This document shows positions 1-6,201 of a stretch of DNA of 16,611 nt, piece after piece. Below the pieces are notes generated by a model. That model was not told the origin of the DNA and searched no databases. It saw only the letters and a list, made by a program, of their open reading frames with translations. How positions within the stretch are numbered: position 1 is the stretch's first letter; every line of letters begins with the position of its first letter. The stretch is from Methanoregula sp. (lineage in GTDB: Archaea > Halobacteriota > Methanomicrobia > Methanomicrobiales > Methanospirillaceae), in assembly GCF_002835825.1 (NCBI RefSeq), contig NZ_PIZH01000006.1, positions 1 through 16,611 of the forward strand. The letters are read 5' to 3'. The position numbers and the translations under genes were made by a program.

Positions 1-52
1 GGCCCAGATCAAGGCAGCCATCGAGGGCAAGGGCGCCCCGACCGCTGCGTAA
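1..52 (+). CDS. C-terminal tail of an unidentified protein (partial)
   Basis: The window opens inside a reading frame that starts at base 2 and ends at TAA 50-52. Only the last 16 residues are visible (AQIKAAIEGKGAPTAA), an Ala/Gly/Lys-rich tail without a motif I can assign. Eight T residues follow immediately (56-63), and the gene converges on the LeuA-family gene. The clean stop followed by a terminator makes a real gene end likely; the product cannot be named. Confidence 0.55.
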   Translation, partial: AQIKAAIEGKGAPTAA

Positions 53-53
53 A

Positions 54-101
54 TCTTTTTTTTAAACCTCCCGTCCTCCGATGGCGACGGGAAAATAAAA
101 A
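54..101. terminator. Bidirectional convergent terminator
   Basis: A T8 tract at 56-63 serves the + strand gene ending at 52. A 6-bp hairpin follows (CCCGTC 70-75 with GACGGG 86-91), then an A-rich stretch at 92-101 that reads as a T-rich tract on the - strand for the gene ending at 114. Poly-T tracts are the usual archaeal termination signal. The layout resembles the junction at 6203-6230. Confidence 0.7.
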
Positions 102-113
102 GAGTGATTCCGG

Positions 114-1631
114 TTACGCCCGGTTGATCAGGTTCACGGCGTTGACCATTGCCTCGACTGATGACAACACGATATCGTCGCCGCTGCCGCTGGCATCGAA
201 GATCCTGCCGCGCTCGTCCTCGACAGCGATGGTCACGTGGCACATCGCGTCCGAGCCGCCGGAGATCGCCTCGATGTTGAACTCCTTGAGCTGGAGTTTT
301 GAGGGAGTGATCCCGAGGATGGCTTTCAGGGCTGCGTCTACGGGGCCGTTCCCCACAGCGGAGAAGACATGCTCTTTCCCGTTGACAATCGCCTTCACGC
401 TCGCGGTCGGGATAACATGGTTGCCGGTCATGATAGCGATGTCCTGGAGGTCGAGCACCTTGTGGTTGAGCTCGATGCCCATGACGGACTCGGCAATCTC
501 GTAGAGGTCGGCGTCGGTCACGCGCTTGCCCTTGTTCGCCACGGCTTTGACCTTCTCAACGATCGCGTCGAGCTGGGTGCCGTCCGGTTCAATATGGACA
601 TCCTTTAACATCTGCTGCACCGCGTGCCTGCCCACGTGCTTGCCGAGCGTGAGCCTCCTGCGGTGTCCGACCATCTCCGGGGTCATAATGCCCGGCTCGA
701 AGGTGGCCGCGTTCTGGAGCACGCCATGCGAGTGGATACCGCTCTCGTGGGAGAAGACGTTCTCGCCCACGACCGGCTGGGTTGGCGGGATGCCGATGCC
801 GGAGAACCGGGAGATGAGGCGCGAGGTCTCGACGAGCCTGTCCTTTTTGATCCCGGTCTTAATCCGGTACATCGACTCCATGATCATCACGGTCTGGGCA
901 AGGTCGGCATTGCCGGCCCGCTCACCAAGCCCGTTCACGGTCACCTGCACCTGCGAGGCGCCTGCCTCGACTGCTGCGATGGTGTTTGCCACCGCGAGGC
1001 CGAAGTCGTTGTGGCAGTGGACGTCGATCGGGCACTTCACTTCCCGGTTGATCCGGGCAATCAGCGTCTTCATCGCGGAGGGCGAGATGACGCCCACCGT
1101 GTCGGGCACGTTGATGATCGTGGCACCCGCGTCCGCTGCGGTCCGGAAGACCTCGATGAGATAGTCCCAGTCCGTCCGCGTGGCATCCATTGCAGAGAAC
1201 ATGCAGAGCTCGGAGCGCTTCCGGATATGACCGATGATGTCGGCCGTGATCTCCAGGACCTCTTTCCTGCTCTTGTTGATCGTGTTCTCCCGCTGGATGT
1301 CCGAGGTCGGGATGAAGACATGCACCATATCGACATTGCAGTCAAGGCACGTGTCAACGTCCGCTTTCACGGAACGGGCGAGCCCGCAGATCACGGAATC
1401 CAGGCCGAGATTTTTGATAGCACGTACCGTCTCTTTCTCGGCTTTCGAAGATGCAGGGAACCCTGCCTCTATCGCGTGAACGCCGATTGGGGAGAGCTGG
1501 CGGGCAATCTCGAGTTTCTGTTCGAATGTGAATGCAATACCAGGGGTCTGTTCTCCGTCACGTAATGTCGTGTCAAAAACAGTCACTTCTTCACGAGCTG
1601 CGCTATCGGTGAAGAAGACGATCCCCCGCAA
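114..1631 (-). CDS. leuA: 2-isopropylmalate synthase family protein (LeuA type; citramalate synthase possible)
   Basis: This is an acyltransferase of the HMGL-like TIM-barrel family, which condenses acetyl-CoA with a 2-oxo acid; for LeuA this is the committed step of leucine synthesis. The 505-residue frame has the entry motif DTTLRDGEQ at residues 20-28, the metal-binding HCHND at 205-209 and GERAGN at 236-241, so the expected ligands D25, H205, H207 and N241 are present. A C-terminal regulatory domain runs from about 390 to 505 and includes GNGPVDA (427-433). This length fits LeuA or CimA and exceeds homocitrate synthase AksA. VHVFIPTS and the flanking residues look more LeuA-like than CimA-like to me, but substrate cannot be settled by eye. 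The frame opens with TTG at 1631. GTG at 1586 (residue 16), just before TVFDTTLRDGEQ, is an equally good start because a TATA box places transcription initiation near 1650. Stop TAA 114-116. Confidence 0.88.
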   Translation of the reverse strand: MRGIVFFTDSAAREEVTVFDTTLRDGEQTPGIAFTFEQKLEIARQLSPIGVHAIEAGFPASSKAEKETVRAIKNLGLDSVICGLARSVKADVDTCLDCNVDMVHVFIPTSDIQRENTINKSRKEVLEITADIIGHIRKRSELCMFSAMDATRTDWDYLIEVFRTAADAGATIINVPDTVGVISPSAMKTLIARINREVKCPIDVHCHNDFGLAVANTIAAVEAGASQVQVTVNGLGERAGNADLAQTVMIMESMYRIKTGIKKDRLVETSRLISRFSGIGIPPTQPVVGENVFSHESGIHSHGVLQNAATFEPGIMTPEMVGHRRRLTLGKHVGRHAVQQMLKDVHIEPDGTQLDAIVEKVKAVANKGKRVTDADLYEIAESVMGIELNHKVLDLQDIAIMTGNHVIPTASVKAIVNGKEHVFSAVGNGPVDAALKAILGITPSKLQLKEFNIEAISGGSDAMCHVTIAVEDERGRIFDASGSGDDIVLSSVEAMVNAVNLINRA

Positions 1632-1650
1632 AATCCTTGCGAGTAGTCAT
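1603..1650 (-). other. Possible 15-codon leader ORF before leuA
   Basis: ATG at 1650 opens a 15-residue frame (MTTRKDFAGDRLLHR) ending at TAG 1603-1605. It is out of frame with leuA and overlaps its TTG start. The TATA box at 1673-1680 is centred about 27 bases upstream of the ATG, so transcription would begin at or near it and the peptide could be translated leaderless. It contains two adjacent Leu codons. Chance occurrence is quite possible for a frame this short. Confidence 0.25.
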
Positions 1651-1672
1651 ACAAAGAGATGGGAACCCGGAC

Positions 1673-1680
1673 CATATAAA
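1673..1680 (-). promoter_or_regulatory. TATA box for leuA
   Basis: On the - strand this reads TTTATATGG in GC-richer surroundings. Expected transcription start is near 1650, 19 bases before the TTG and 64 before the alternative GTG. The 285-base gap 1632-1916 otherwise holds only this promoter and that of the tRNA genes; I see no further gene in it. Confidence 0.6.
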
Positions 1681-1877
1681 CGATTGCTGCACCAGATTTC
1701 CCGGGATTTCTCTGCAACGCCAAAACAACACGGGACCGTCAACGGAAACGCCGCACGGGTGCAGTATATCCTGCAGCCAGTCCTGCCGGCAAGGGATATG
1801 CGCATCAGATCAGTGGTCGGATTATCCGGGGATGTTGTGGGGTATTTTCCCGGAAATACACGATGATCTTACGATAC

Positions 1878-1891
1878 GTTTAATAGTAAAC
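1878..1891 (+). promoter_or_regulatory. TATA-like promoter of the tRNA-Tyr/tRNA-Asp unit
   Basis: TTTAATA at 1879-1885 lies 32-38 bases before the first tRNA base, suiting a transcription start a few bases upstream of the mature 5' end. It sits inside a small inverted repeat, GTTTA/TAAAC with an ATAG spacer. Confidence 0.5.
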
Positions 1892-1916
1892 TTGCCCTAC
1901 ATTAGTAGCGCAGTGC

Positions 1917-2022
1917 CCCGCCTTAACTCAGCCTGGTAGAGTGCGCGGCTGTAGTATGGTTTGCCGATTCAGGCAACTGCGCGGCTACCGCGATGTCCCC
2001 GGTTCGAATCTGGGAGGCGGGA
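1917..2022 (+). tRNA. tRNA-Tyr (GTA) with a 32-nt intron
   Basis: The acceptor stem is CCCGCCT 1917-1923 with AGGCGGG 2015-2021, discriminator A2022, no encoded CCA. The first pair C1-G72 is the archaeal tRNA-Tyr identity pair. The D-stem is ACTC/GAGT, and the T-arm 1998-2014 carries TTCGAAT. Anticodon stem CGCGG 1944-1948 pairs with CCGCG 1988-1992, and the anticodon is GTA 1951-1953. An intron at the canonical 37/38 site occupies 1955-1986. It allows a bulge-helix-bulge: CTGT 1949-1952 with GCGG 1981-1984 as the 4-bp central helix, 3-nt bulges A-G|T and C-T|A, and an internal stem TTGCC 1961-1965/GGCAA 1972-1976. Assignment is by manual folding. Confidence 0.92.
1955..1986 (+). other. tRNA-Tyr intron (position 37/38)
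   Basis: This 32-nt intron should be removed by the archaeal tRNA splicing endonuclease. The last 9 bases (1978-1986, TGCGCGGCT) repeat 1942-1950 exactly, so the intron end duplicates the 5' anticodon strand and could compete for the 3' strand CCGCG. Confidence 0.8.
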
Positions 2023-2037
2023 TTACTGTAAACAAAT

Positions 2038-2110
2038 GCCCAGGTAGTGTAGTGGCCTATCATGATTGCCTGTCACGCAATCGACTCGGATTCGAATTCC
2101 GACCTGGGCG
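2038..2110 (+). tRNA. tRNA-Asp (GTC)
   Basis: The acceptor stem is GCCCAGG 2038-2044 with CCTGGGC 2103-2109, discriminator G2110 as expected for tRNA-Asp, no encoded CCA. The anticodon stem is ATTGC 2065-2069 with GCAAT 2077-2081, and the 7-base loop carries GTC at 2072-2074. It starts 15 bases after tRNA-Tyr and is probably co-transcribed with it. A short T-run (2115-2118) follows. Confidence 0.95.
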
Positions 2111-2210
2111 TACTCTTTTCGGGTTAGCCACCCGGAATATCCCATCCTTCCGGGGCAAACCGGGTTTTACGGCACCGGGCTGTCAGACTGATGAGCAGGC
2201 ATCTGATACG

Positions 2211-2260
2211 TTTTAACACAATGTATTTGATTTCCGGATTCGCAGATAGCCAGTAAGGAT
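2211..2260 (+). promoter_or_regulatory. hicBA promoter and ribosome binding site
   Basis: TTTTAACA at 2211-2218 is a TATA-like element, with predicted transcription start near 2240. AAGGAT at 2255-2260 is a Shine-Dalgarno match 9 bases before the GTG start and supports that start. No obvious operator repeat was seen here. Confidence 0.4.
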
Positions 2261-2269
2261 ACAGCCTCT

Positions 2270-2485
2270 GTGAAACTCGACATTATCCTTGAGGAGGAGG
2301 AAGATGGAACCTACTCCGTGCACTGTCCTGCCCTCAAGGGTTGCCACTCGCAGGGAAAGACCCGTGATGAAGCCCTGAAAAATATCCAGGATGCCATCGA
2401 TCTCTACCTCGAAGTTTCCCGGGAGATGGCCGAGAAGGCGGCCAAAGGGCAGCCAAAAAGCACTCTTGTCGAGATCGCAGTATGA
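2270..2485 (+). CDS. hicB: HicB-family antitoxin
   Basis: This 71-residue protein belongs to the HicB/UPF0150 family, the antitoxins that bind and neutralise HicA mRNA interferases. Residues 1-45 show the expected partial RNase-H-like fold signature: a beta strand DIILEEEEDGTYSVHCPALKGCHSQG followed by the helix TRDEALKNIQDAIDLYLE. It is a short HicB without an obvious C-terminal DNA-binding domain, so autoregulation may use another protein. The start is GTG at 2270, supported by AAGGAT. Its TGA stop (2483-2485) overlaps an ATG at 2482 in the usual translational-coupling arrangement. Confidence 0.88.
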   Translation: MKLDIILEEEEDGTYSVHCPALKGCHSQGKTRDEALKNIQDAIDLYLEVSREMAEKAAKGQPKSTLVEIAV

Positions 2486-2521
2486 ACAAGCGATCGCCAT
2501 CTCCCGGTTTCGGGCAGGGAG
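2482..2521 (+). other. Frame-shifted 5' end of hicA
   Basis: The ATG at 2482 overlapping the hicB stop would be the natural hicA start. In its frame it reads MNKRSPSPGFGQG. The conserved HicA opening LPVSGRE is encoded at 2501-2521, but one base out of phase (+1), and leads directly into MVKVFSRIGF. The HicA frame has no ATG, GTG or TTG between its upstream stop (2483-2485) and 2522. One extra base between about 2485 and 2503 would explain this; +1 slippage at TCT-CCC-G (2500-2506) is an alternative. Confidence 0.75.
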
Positions 2522-2704
2522 ATGGTGAAGGTCTTTTCCCGGATCGGATTTCCTGTCATCTGCCAGAGAGGAAGCCATATCGTAATGGCCCGTAATGAGG
2601 AAATTCTTGTCATCCCCGATCACGATGTGGTTGCAAAGGGAACGGAGCGCGACCTGATCCGGGATGCGGGGATTTCCGTTAGTGAATTCAACCGGCTGCT
2701 GTAG
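2522..2704 (+). CDS. hicA: HicA-family mRNA interferase toxin (N-terminus out of frame)
   Basis: HicA toxins are small double-stranded-RNA-binding-fold ribonucleases that cut mRNA and are held inactive by HicB. The 60 residues from ATG 2522 contain the family signature IGF(x)5QRGSH, with the catalytic-type His at residue 19 (RGSHIVM), then ILVIPDHDVVAKGTERDLIRDAGIS and the C-terminal helix. The conserved LPVSGRE segment that should precede residue 1 lies upstream in the same frame but has no start codon. Starting at 2522 drops part of the first helix, and the GGGAG just before it is too close for a normal ribosome binding site. The gene may be damaged, restarted internally, or read by frameshifting. 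Family assignment is firm; activity is uncertain. Confidence 0.75.
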   Translation: MVKVFSRIGFPVICQRGSHIVMARNEEILVIPDHDVVAKGTERDLIRDAGISVSEFNRLL

Positions 2705-2706
2705 AC

Positions 2707-2717
2707 TCTTTTTTTTG
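2707..2717 (+). terminator. Poly-T terminator after hicA
   Basis: A run of eight T residues (2709-2716) begins four bases after the hicA stop codon TAG. Confidence 0.55.
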
Positions 2718-2806
2718 GGTAGTGTATTGTGAATCCTGTGGGGTCGCATCCTTACGGAAAGTGGATGGGGTAATCACATTATCCGTGCGCGGATACCGGT
2801 GCCCTA

Positions 2807-4231
2807 TCAGCCACCCTGTACCCCATAGATCCCGCTGCCGATCCACCATGTCTCATCGACCGCTTTTGCGTACAGCAGTTTCGGGACGGCAGACTTCTGT
2901 CCTGCGGCCGTATCCACGAACATCGCATGCGTGAACCCGGTCCCGCTCCGGATAGCATTGATGTTGAGAGCGGTTGTCTTTGAGCCATAGGGATCTGAGT
3001 AATCCATCCAGTTTTTGCCAACGCCATCCTTCCAGTGGGGATCTGCCAGGATCGTTCCATTGAAATCTTCAGCCCAGATAAAGAGATCGCCGTTCACGAA
3101 CTGCCCGTCCGGGTTGTTGATCTCCGCGAGTGTTTTCTCCTTACCGTTCGCTTTTGCGTAAGTTACCGCCCGGTCGACAAGATCGTACAGTTCCGTTCTC
3201 GTGTGGTTCCGCACCGTGATGCCGGTGAGGTTGCCCTCGCGGAGCTGCTCGTACTCCGGCACGATGATCCCGGAGAAGACCCAGTACGTGTCATCTACCG
3301 GCTCCGCATAGTCGAGCTTGGGTGCATACCATGTCATACCGTCCTTTGTCACGGCCGCAACCGTGTACGAGAACCCGCCACCCGAAAAGGAGAGGTCCCG
3401 CATCTCGCGGATGGTGGTTACCCCGTCCGGATCGTGGTAGTTGATTAAATTGATCCGGTTGTTCGCGGTATCCGGCGTGAGGGAGTTAGCGAGCACCGTG
3501 CCATTGTAGTCGACTGCAATGAGGGTCAGTTCCCCGTCTGCGAACTGCCCTTTTTGGTCATTGAATGCAGCAAGAGCTGCCTCCTTCCCGTTTGCCTTTG
3601 CATATGCCACGGCATTCTTCACGAATGCTGTGAGGTCGCCGGTCGTATAGTCACGGGTCTTTTGGCCAATGCCTGTTGAAGGATAGATCATCCCGAACCC
3701 GGCATAGGTGCCGGCGCCGACATAGTACGTACCGTCAACGTCAGCGACAACAGAGAGTTTCGGTGTGACACCCCTCCTGTCCAGCGGGTTGGGGTAATCA
3801 TAGCTTACATACCCGATCCCGAACCGGGCGGTTTCGCCCAGTTTTTTTACCAGCGGGACACCATACCGGTCTGTCATGTGAAGGATGTTTGTGCCAACGA
3901 GTTCCTGCTCGAAAGGCTCGGCAAGGGCGGTGCCGTCATAACTCTCGGCAAAGATGTATACGCCATTTTTTACAAACGAACCGTTTGGGTCATTGAACGC
4001 GGTCAGTGCTTTTTCCCTGCCGTTTTCCTGCGCAAAGGCAACAGCTTCCTTCACCTGGTTTGTCAGGCCGGCGAGGGTGACCTTTGCGGGAGATTCAACG
4101 GTGGCAGGAGAAGCCGGGGGAACGGATGTCTGGCTCGTGCTCTGCTGTGCAGGCAGGGTCCCGGTACATCCTGCTGCATGGACAAGTGCGGTGACCAGAA
4201 TAAGAATGAGAATCGGTGCCCATCGTTTCAT
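2807..4231 (-). CDS. Lipoprotein with three tandem Cache-type modules
   Basis: This is a 474-residue secreted, lipid-anchored protein. Residues 1-21 form a signal peptide ending in a lipobox (VHAAGC, C22). A Ser/Thr/Pro linker follows to about residue 55. Three repeated modules start near residues 57, 205 and 355. Each has a helix of the type AVAYAKANGKE, a D/N-x-x-G-x-F turn and a strand of the type DYNGTVLA, and ends in a YWxGSGI-like strand. These are features of single-Cache ligand-binding domains. No kinase, methyl-acceptor or transmembrane output follows, so it probably acts as an extracellular binding or partner sensor protein; the ligand is unknown. ATG 4231 is preferred over ATG 4258 because it opens directly on the signal peptide and lies about 29 bases from the TATA centre. 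Confidence 0.85.
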   Translation of the reverse strand: MKRWAPILILILVTALVHAAGCTGTLPAQQSTSQTSVPPASPATVESPAKVTLAGLTNQVKEAVAFAQENGREKALTAFNDPNGSFVKNGVYIFAESYDGTALAEPFEQELVGTNILHMTDRYGVPLVKKLGETARFGIGYVSYDYPNPLDRRGVTPKLSVVADVDGTYYVGAGTYAGFGMIYPSTGIGQKTRDYTTGDLTAFVKNAVAYAKANGKEAALAAFNDQKGQFADGELTLIAVDYNGTVLANSLTPDTANNRINLINYHDPDGVTTIREMRDLSFSGGGFSYTVAAVTKDGMTWYAPKLDYAEPVDDTYWVFSGIIVPEYEQLREGNLTGITVRNHTRTELYDLVDRAVTYAKANGKEKTLAEINNPDGQFVNGDLFIWAEDFNGTILADPHWKDGVGKNWMDYSDPYGSKTTALNINAIRSGTGFTHAMFVDTAAGQKSAVPKLLYAKAVDETWWIGSGIYGVQGG

Positions 4232-4256
4232 GGACGGATTCTCTTGGCGCAAAACC

Positions 4257-4287
4257 ATAAAAAAATGTTGATTGCGGGTTGACCCGC
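4257..4287 (-). promoter_or_regulatory. Promoter of the Cache lipoprotein with an upstream inverted repeat
   Basis: On the - strand a TTTTTTTAT element (4257-4265) lies about 29 bases before ATG 4231, implying a nearly leaderless transcript. Just upstream is GCGGGT/ACCCGC with a 2-base spacer (4274-4287). It could be an operator, or the hairpin of a terminator for the preceding gene, since the T-run follows it on this strand. Confidence 0.5.
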
Positions 4288-4345
4288 TGCGACCGGCATC
4301 TCCCTTTGAGGGCAGGATGCGATCCGGAATTCACGGGATGAAAAA

Positions 4346-4630
4346 TTATTCTGCGGCAGGCTGCTGGATCAGCAGGCGCCCCCGGGAAGTGAGCCTGAGA
4401 ACGATTTCACTGCTGGATTTGCCCCCGTCGAGACATCCCCTGGACAAGAGGACCCTGACACTGGACCGGATGCTGCTCTCGCTGAAACCCGGGTACAGCG
4501 CCTGGACAACCTGCCCGATGCGGCAGCTCTGGTTGTCTGCGACAGCCCGGAGGATGGCGAGATGAGCCTCGGTTGGCTTGAAAACCTCGGGTGGGGCAAA
4601 TGAGATTGCTTTCATTGTTGTTTCTTTCAT
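4346..4630 (-). CDS. Small winged-helix DNA-binding protein
   Basis: This 94-residue protein has a winged-helix pattern: helix PTEAHLAILRAVADN (19-33), helix RIGQVVQAL (37-45), a probable recognition helix ESSIRSSVRVLLSRG (51-65) and a wing with LRLTSRGRLLIQQ (78-90). This points to a transcription regulator or other nucleic-acid-binding protein; no effector domain is present. It lies upstream of the Cache lipoprotein on the same strand, 114 bases from it, and could regulate it, though that is inference from position. ATG 4630 is preceded by AGGACTC; ATG 4615 is an alternative. Stop TAA 4346-4348 is followed on this strand by five T residues. Confidence 0.7.
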   Translation of the reverse strand: MKETTMKAISFAPPEVFKPTEAHLAILRAVADNQSCRIGQVVQALYPGFSESSIRSSVRVLLSRGCLDGGKSSSEIVLRLTSRGRLLIQQPAAE

Positions 4631-4690
4631 GATGAGTCCTGGTGATGGTGAAACAGATGTGTTTCAGGCGGGAAAAGAACGGATCACCAC

Positions 4691-4700
4691 TATAGTATAT
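4691..4700 (-). promoter_or_regulatory. TATA box for the winged-helix gene
   Basis: ATATACTATA on the - strand, centred about 66 bases before ATG 4630. The predicted leader is about 40 bases and contains the AGGA ribosome binding site. Confidence 0.5.
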
Positions 4701-4760
4701 GCGCTCTGACATTATGTAACCATGGATGCCTAGCCCGGGCAGATCCGGTGGATGCAGGGT

Positions 4761-4768
4761 AAAAAAGG
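4761..4768 (-). terminator. Poly-T terminator of the 4787-5476 lipoprotein gene
   Basis: On the - strand this reads CCTTTTTTA shortly after the TGA/TAA-type stop of the lipoprotein gene. Confidence 0.4.
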
Positions 4769-4786
4769 GTTGGCCTGATTGTCTGG

Positions 4787-5476
4787 TCAGCCGAGTTTCC
4801 AGGCCGCGGTATGCTGGGCGTCGAGGGTGATGACCATGGATGCTTTCGTGAGATCGATGGATGCGGGAACCTCGTAGATGAGGAACCCGTCCGCGGCATT
4901 GCTCTCCCCGGGCTGGATATATCCGGATACGCCACCTTTCCCGATCAGGTAATCGTACTGGGTGCCCCGGACCCCCCCGATACTGACGTCAGGGCCGGAG
5001 AGCGAGCGGTACTGGTAATTGTTCCCGTTGTAGTTGACCATGAACTGTACTGGCGAGGGAGCAACAATACTTTCCGATCCGGTGTCAGTCAGTCTCACGA
5101 AAACAAAGAGAAAGGCATTCCCTTCCGAAGGTTTCTGTGTGTTATACCCTTTTTGCGTATCGAGAGCTTCACCCGTCATCCTCTGCTCGCTGGGGCTGTT
5201 GAATGAGGGGGATGTCCAGGTATAATCTGCCATAAGGTCTGCCTTGTAGACCCTCGCGGCCCCCGTCTTTCCTCCTATACCAAAGGGAGCGTCAGCACCC
5301 GGGGACAGTGTACCCGGCCAGGGTGTTGCTGTGGGGGAGGGCATTGCAGCGGTCTCTGATACAACCGGAGTGGTCGGAATCGGTGTTGCGGCAGGGGATG
5401 ATGTGCCGGCACATCCGGCACAGAAGACAAGGCCTGCGGCAACACCCAGCAGACAGACAGCGTACCATGGTTTCAT
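4787..5476 (-). CDS. Secreted lipoprotein with a DUF4352-like beta domain
   Basis: This 229-residue protein has a hydrophobic signal segment (4-20) and a lipobox ending at C22 (FCAGC). A Pro/Thr/Ser/Ala-rich linker spans about 24-60. A C-terminal beta-rich domain includes NAFLFVFVRLTDTGSESI, MVNYNGNNYQYRSL and ESNAADGFLIYEVPASIDLTKASMVI. The arrangement of a stand-alone beta domain discussing 'extended strand, charged turn, GFLIYEVP' resembles the DUF4352/telomeric-repeat-binding-factor-like immunoglobulin fold found in many exported lipoproteins. Function is unknown; it acts on the outer face of the membrane. ATG 5476 is preferred over ATG 5503 because it begins at the signal peptide and a TATA element lies about 28 bases upstream. 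Confidence 0.75.
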   Translation of the reverse strand: MKPWYAVCLLGVAAGLVFCAGCAGTSSPAATPIPTTPVVSETAAMPSPTATPWPGTLSPGADAPFGIGGKTGAARVYKADLMADYTWTSPSFNSPSEQRMTGEALDTQKGYNTQKPSEGNAFLFVFVRLTDTGSESIVAPSPVQFMVNYNGNNYQYRSLSGPDVSIGGVRGTQYDYLIGKGGVSGYIQPGESNAADGFLIYEVPASIDLTKASMVITLDAQHTAAWKLG

Positions 5477-5497
5477 GCACTGCATGTGGACGGGACC

Positions 5498-5517
5498 GGA
5501 CATAAAACCTTATGTCC
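5498..5517. promoter_or_regulatory. Perfect 8-bp inverted repeat overlapping a TATA box
   Basis: GGACATAA (5498-5505) and TTATGTCC (5510-5517) are separated by AACC. The - strand TTTTATG within it lies about 28 bases before ATG 5476, so the repeat covers the promoter of the lipoprotein gene. This is the geometry of a repressor operator; the regulator is unknown. Confidence 0.55.
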
Positions 5518-5565
5518 CAAAGCAGGTGGCACAGCGCAGGGTTTAATCAGAACTCCCCGGGGTAA

Positions 5566-5574
5566 TTAATATAT
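5566..5574 (+). promoter_or_regulatory. TATA box for the Yip1-like gene
   Basis: TTAATATAT is centred about 26 bases before ATG 5596, implying a leaderless transcript. Confidence 0.65.
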
Positions 5575-5595
5575 CAGCGGGTATCACCTTTCCCC

Positions 5596-6201
5596 ATGAT
5601 GATCGATGCGATAATTGCGAAGGTACAAGGGTTCATCGTGAATCCGGTCGAGAGTTTCCGGGCTGCACGGCCCGATGGGACGGACGTGGCTGTGCCCTAC
5701 CTTATCGCCCTGCTCCTCGTCCATGCGGCGATGACGGCAATCGTATCCCTCATCGGCATCAGTGTCATGGGAATGCTTTCGCCCATGATGCCACGGTTCG
5801 CGATGCCGGTCGTGATCTTCTTTGGTGCCCTGATCGGGGGGGCAATCGTTACCATCATCTTCTCGCTCTGGCTGCACCTCTGGGTGTATCTCCTTGGAGG
5901 AAGAAAGGGGCTCATTGAAACGGCAAAAGCAGTCATCTACGGCATGACTCCCGGCATGCTCCTCGGATGGATCCCGTTCATCGGCTTCCTCTTCTGCCTG
6001 TGGTCGATCGTGCTCCAGATCATCGGCATCCGCGAAATGCAGGAAATGAGCAGCGGAAAAGCTCTCGTTGCCATGATCATTGCCGTGATGGTACCGCTCA
6101 TCGTCCTTGTCCTGCTGGCGATGTACTTCTTCATCACTGTGGCCAGTGCTTCGGCAATCTCAGCCGCTCCGTATAATGGCCATTATCCTCAGTTCGATTA
6201 A
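5596..6201 (+). CDS. Yip1-family integral membrane protein
   Basis: This 201-residue hydrophobic protein matches the Yip1/YIF1 family layout. A short cytoplasmic N-terminus contains the typical VQGFIVNPVESFR motif (10-22). About five membrane segments follow, near residues 33-60, 69-98, 113-127, 128-145 and 155-184. The polar loop GRKGLIETAKAVIYGMTPGMLLGWIPFIG (101-129) is the most diagnostic part. In archaea the role of this family is unknown. The first ATG (5596) matches a leaderless start; ATG 5599 is also possible. It stands alone on the + strand between oppositely oriented genes. Confidence 0.8.
   Translation: MMIDAIIAKVQGFIVNPVESFRAARPDGTDVAVPYLIALLLVHAAMTAIVSLIGISVMGMLSPMMPRFAMPVVIFFGALIGGAIVTIIFSLWLHLWVYLLGGRKGLIETAKAVIYGMTPGMLLGWIPFIGFLFCLWSIVLQIIGIREMQEMSSGKALVAMIIAVMVPLIVLVLLAMYFFITVASASAISAAPYNGHYPQFD

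Noticed and set aside
624..1565. A 313-residue frame antisense to the LeuA-family gene
   Set aside because: It lies wholly within a well-supported gene on the other strand, is His/Asp/Arg-rich in the manner of GC-rich antisense frames, and has no promoter or family signature.
2187..2215. Possible C/D box RNA (CTGATGA followed by CTGA)
   Set aside because: The boxes are only about 10 bases apart, there is no C'/D' pair, and the C box lacks the leading purine.
2038..2720. Integration of a mobile element at tRNA-Asp carrying hicBA
   Set aside because: No integrase and no second copy of the tRNA 3' end were seen downstream.
2213..2749. A 178-residue frame antisense to hicBA
   Set aside because: It overlaps both hicB and hicA, which have clear family motifs, and shows no independent signal.
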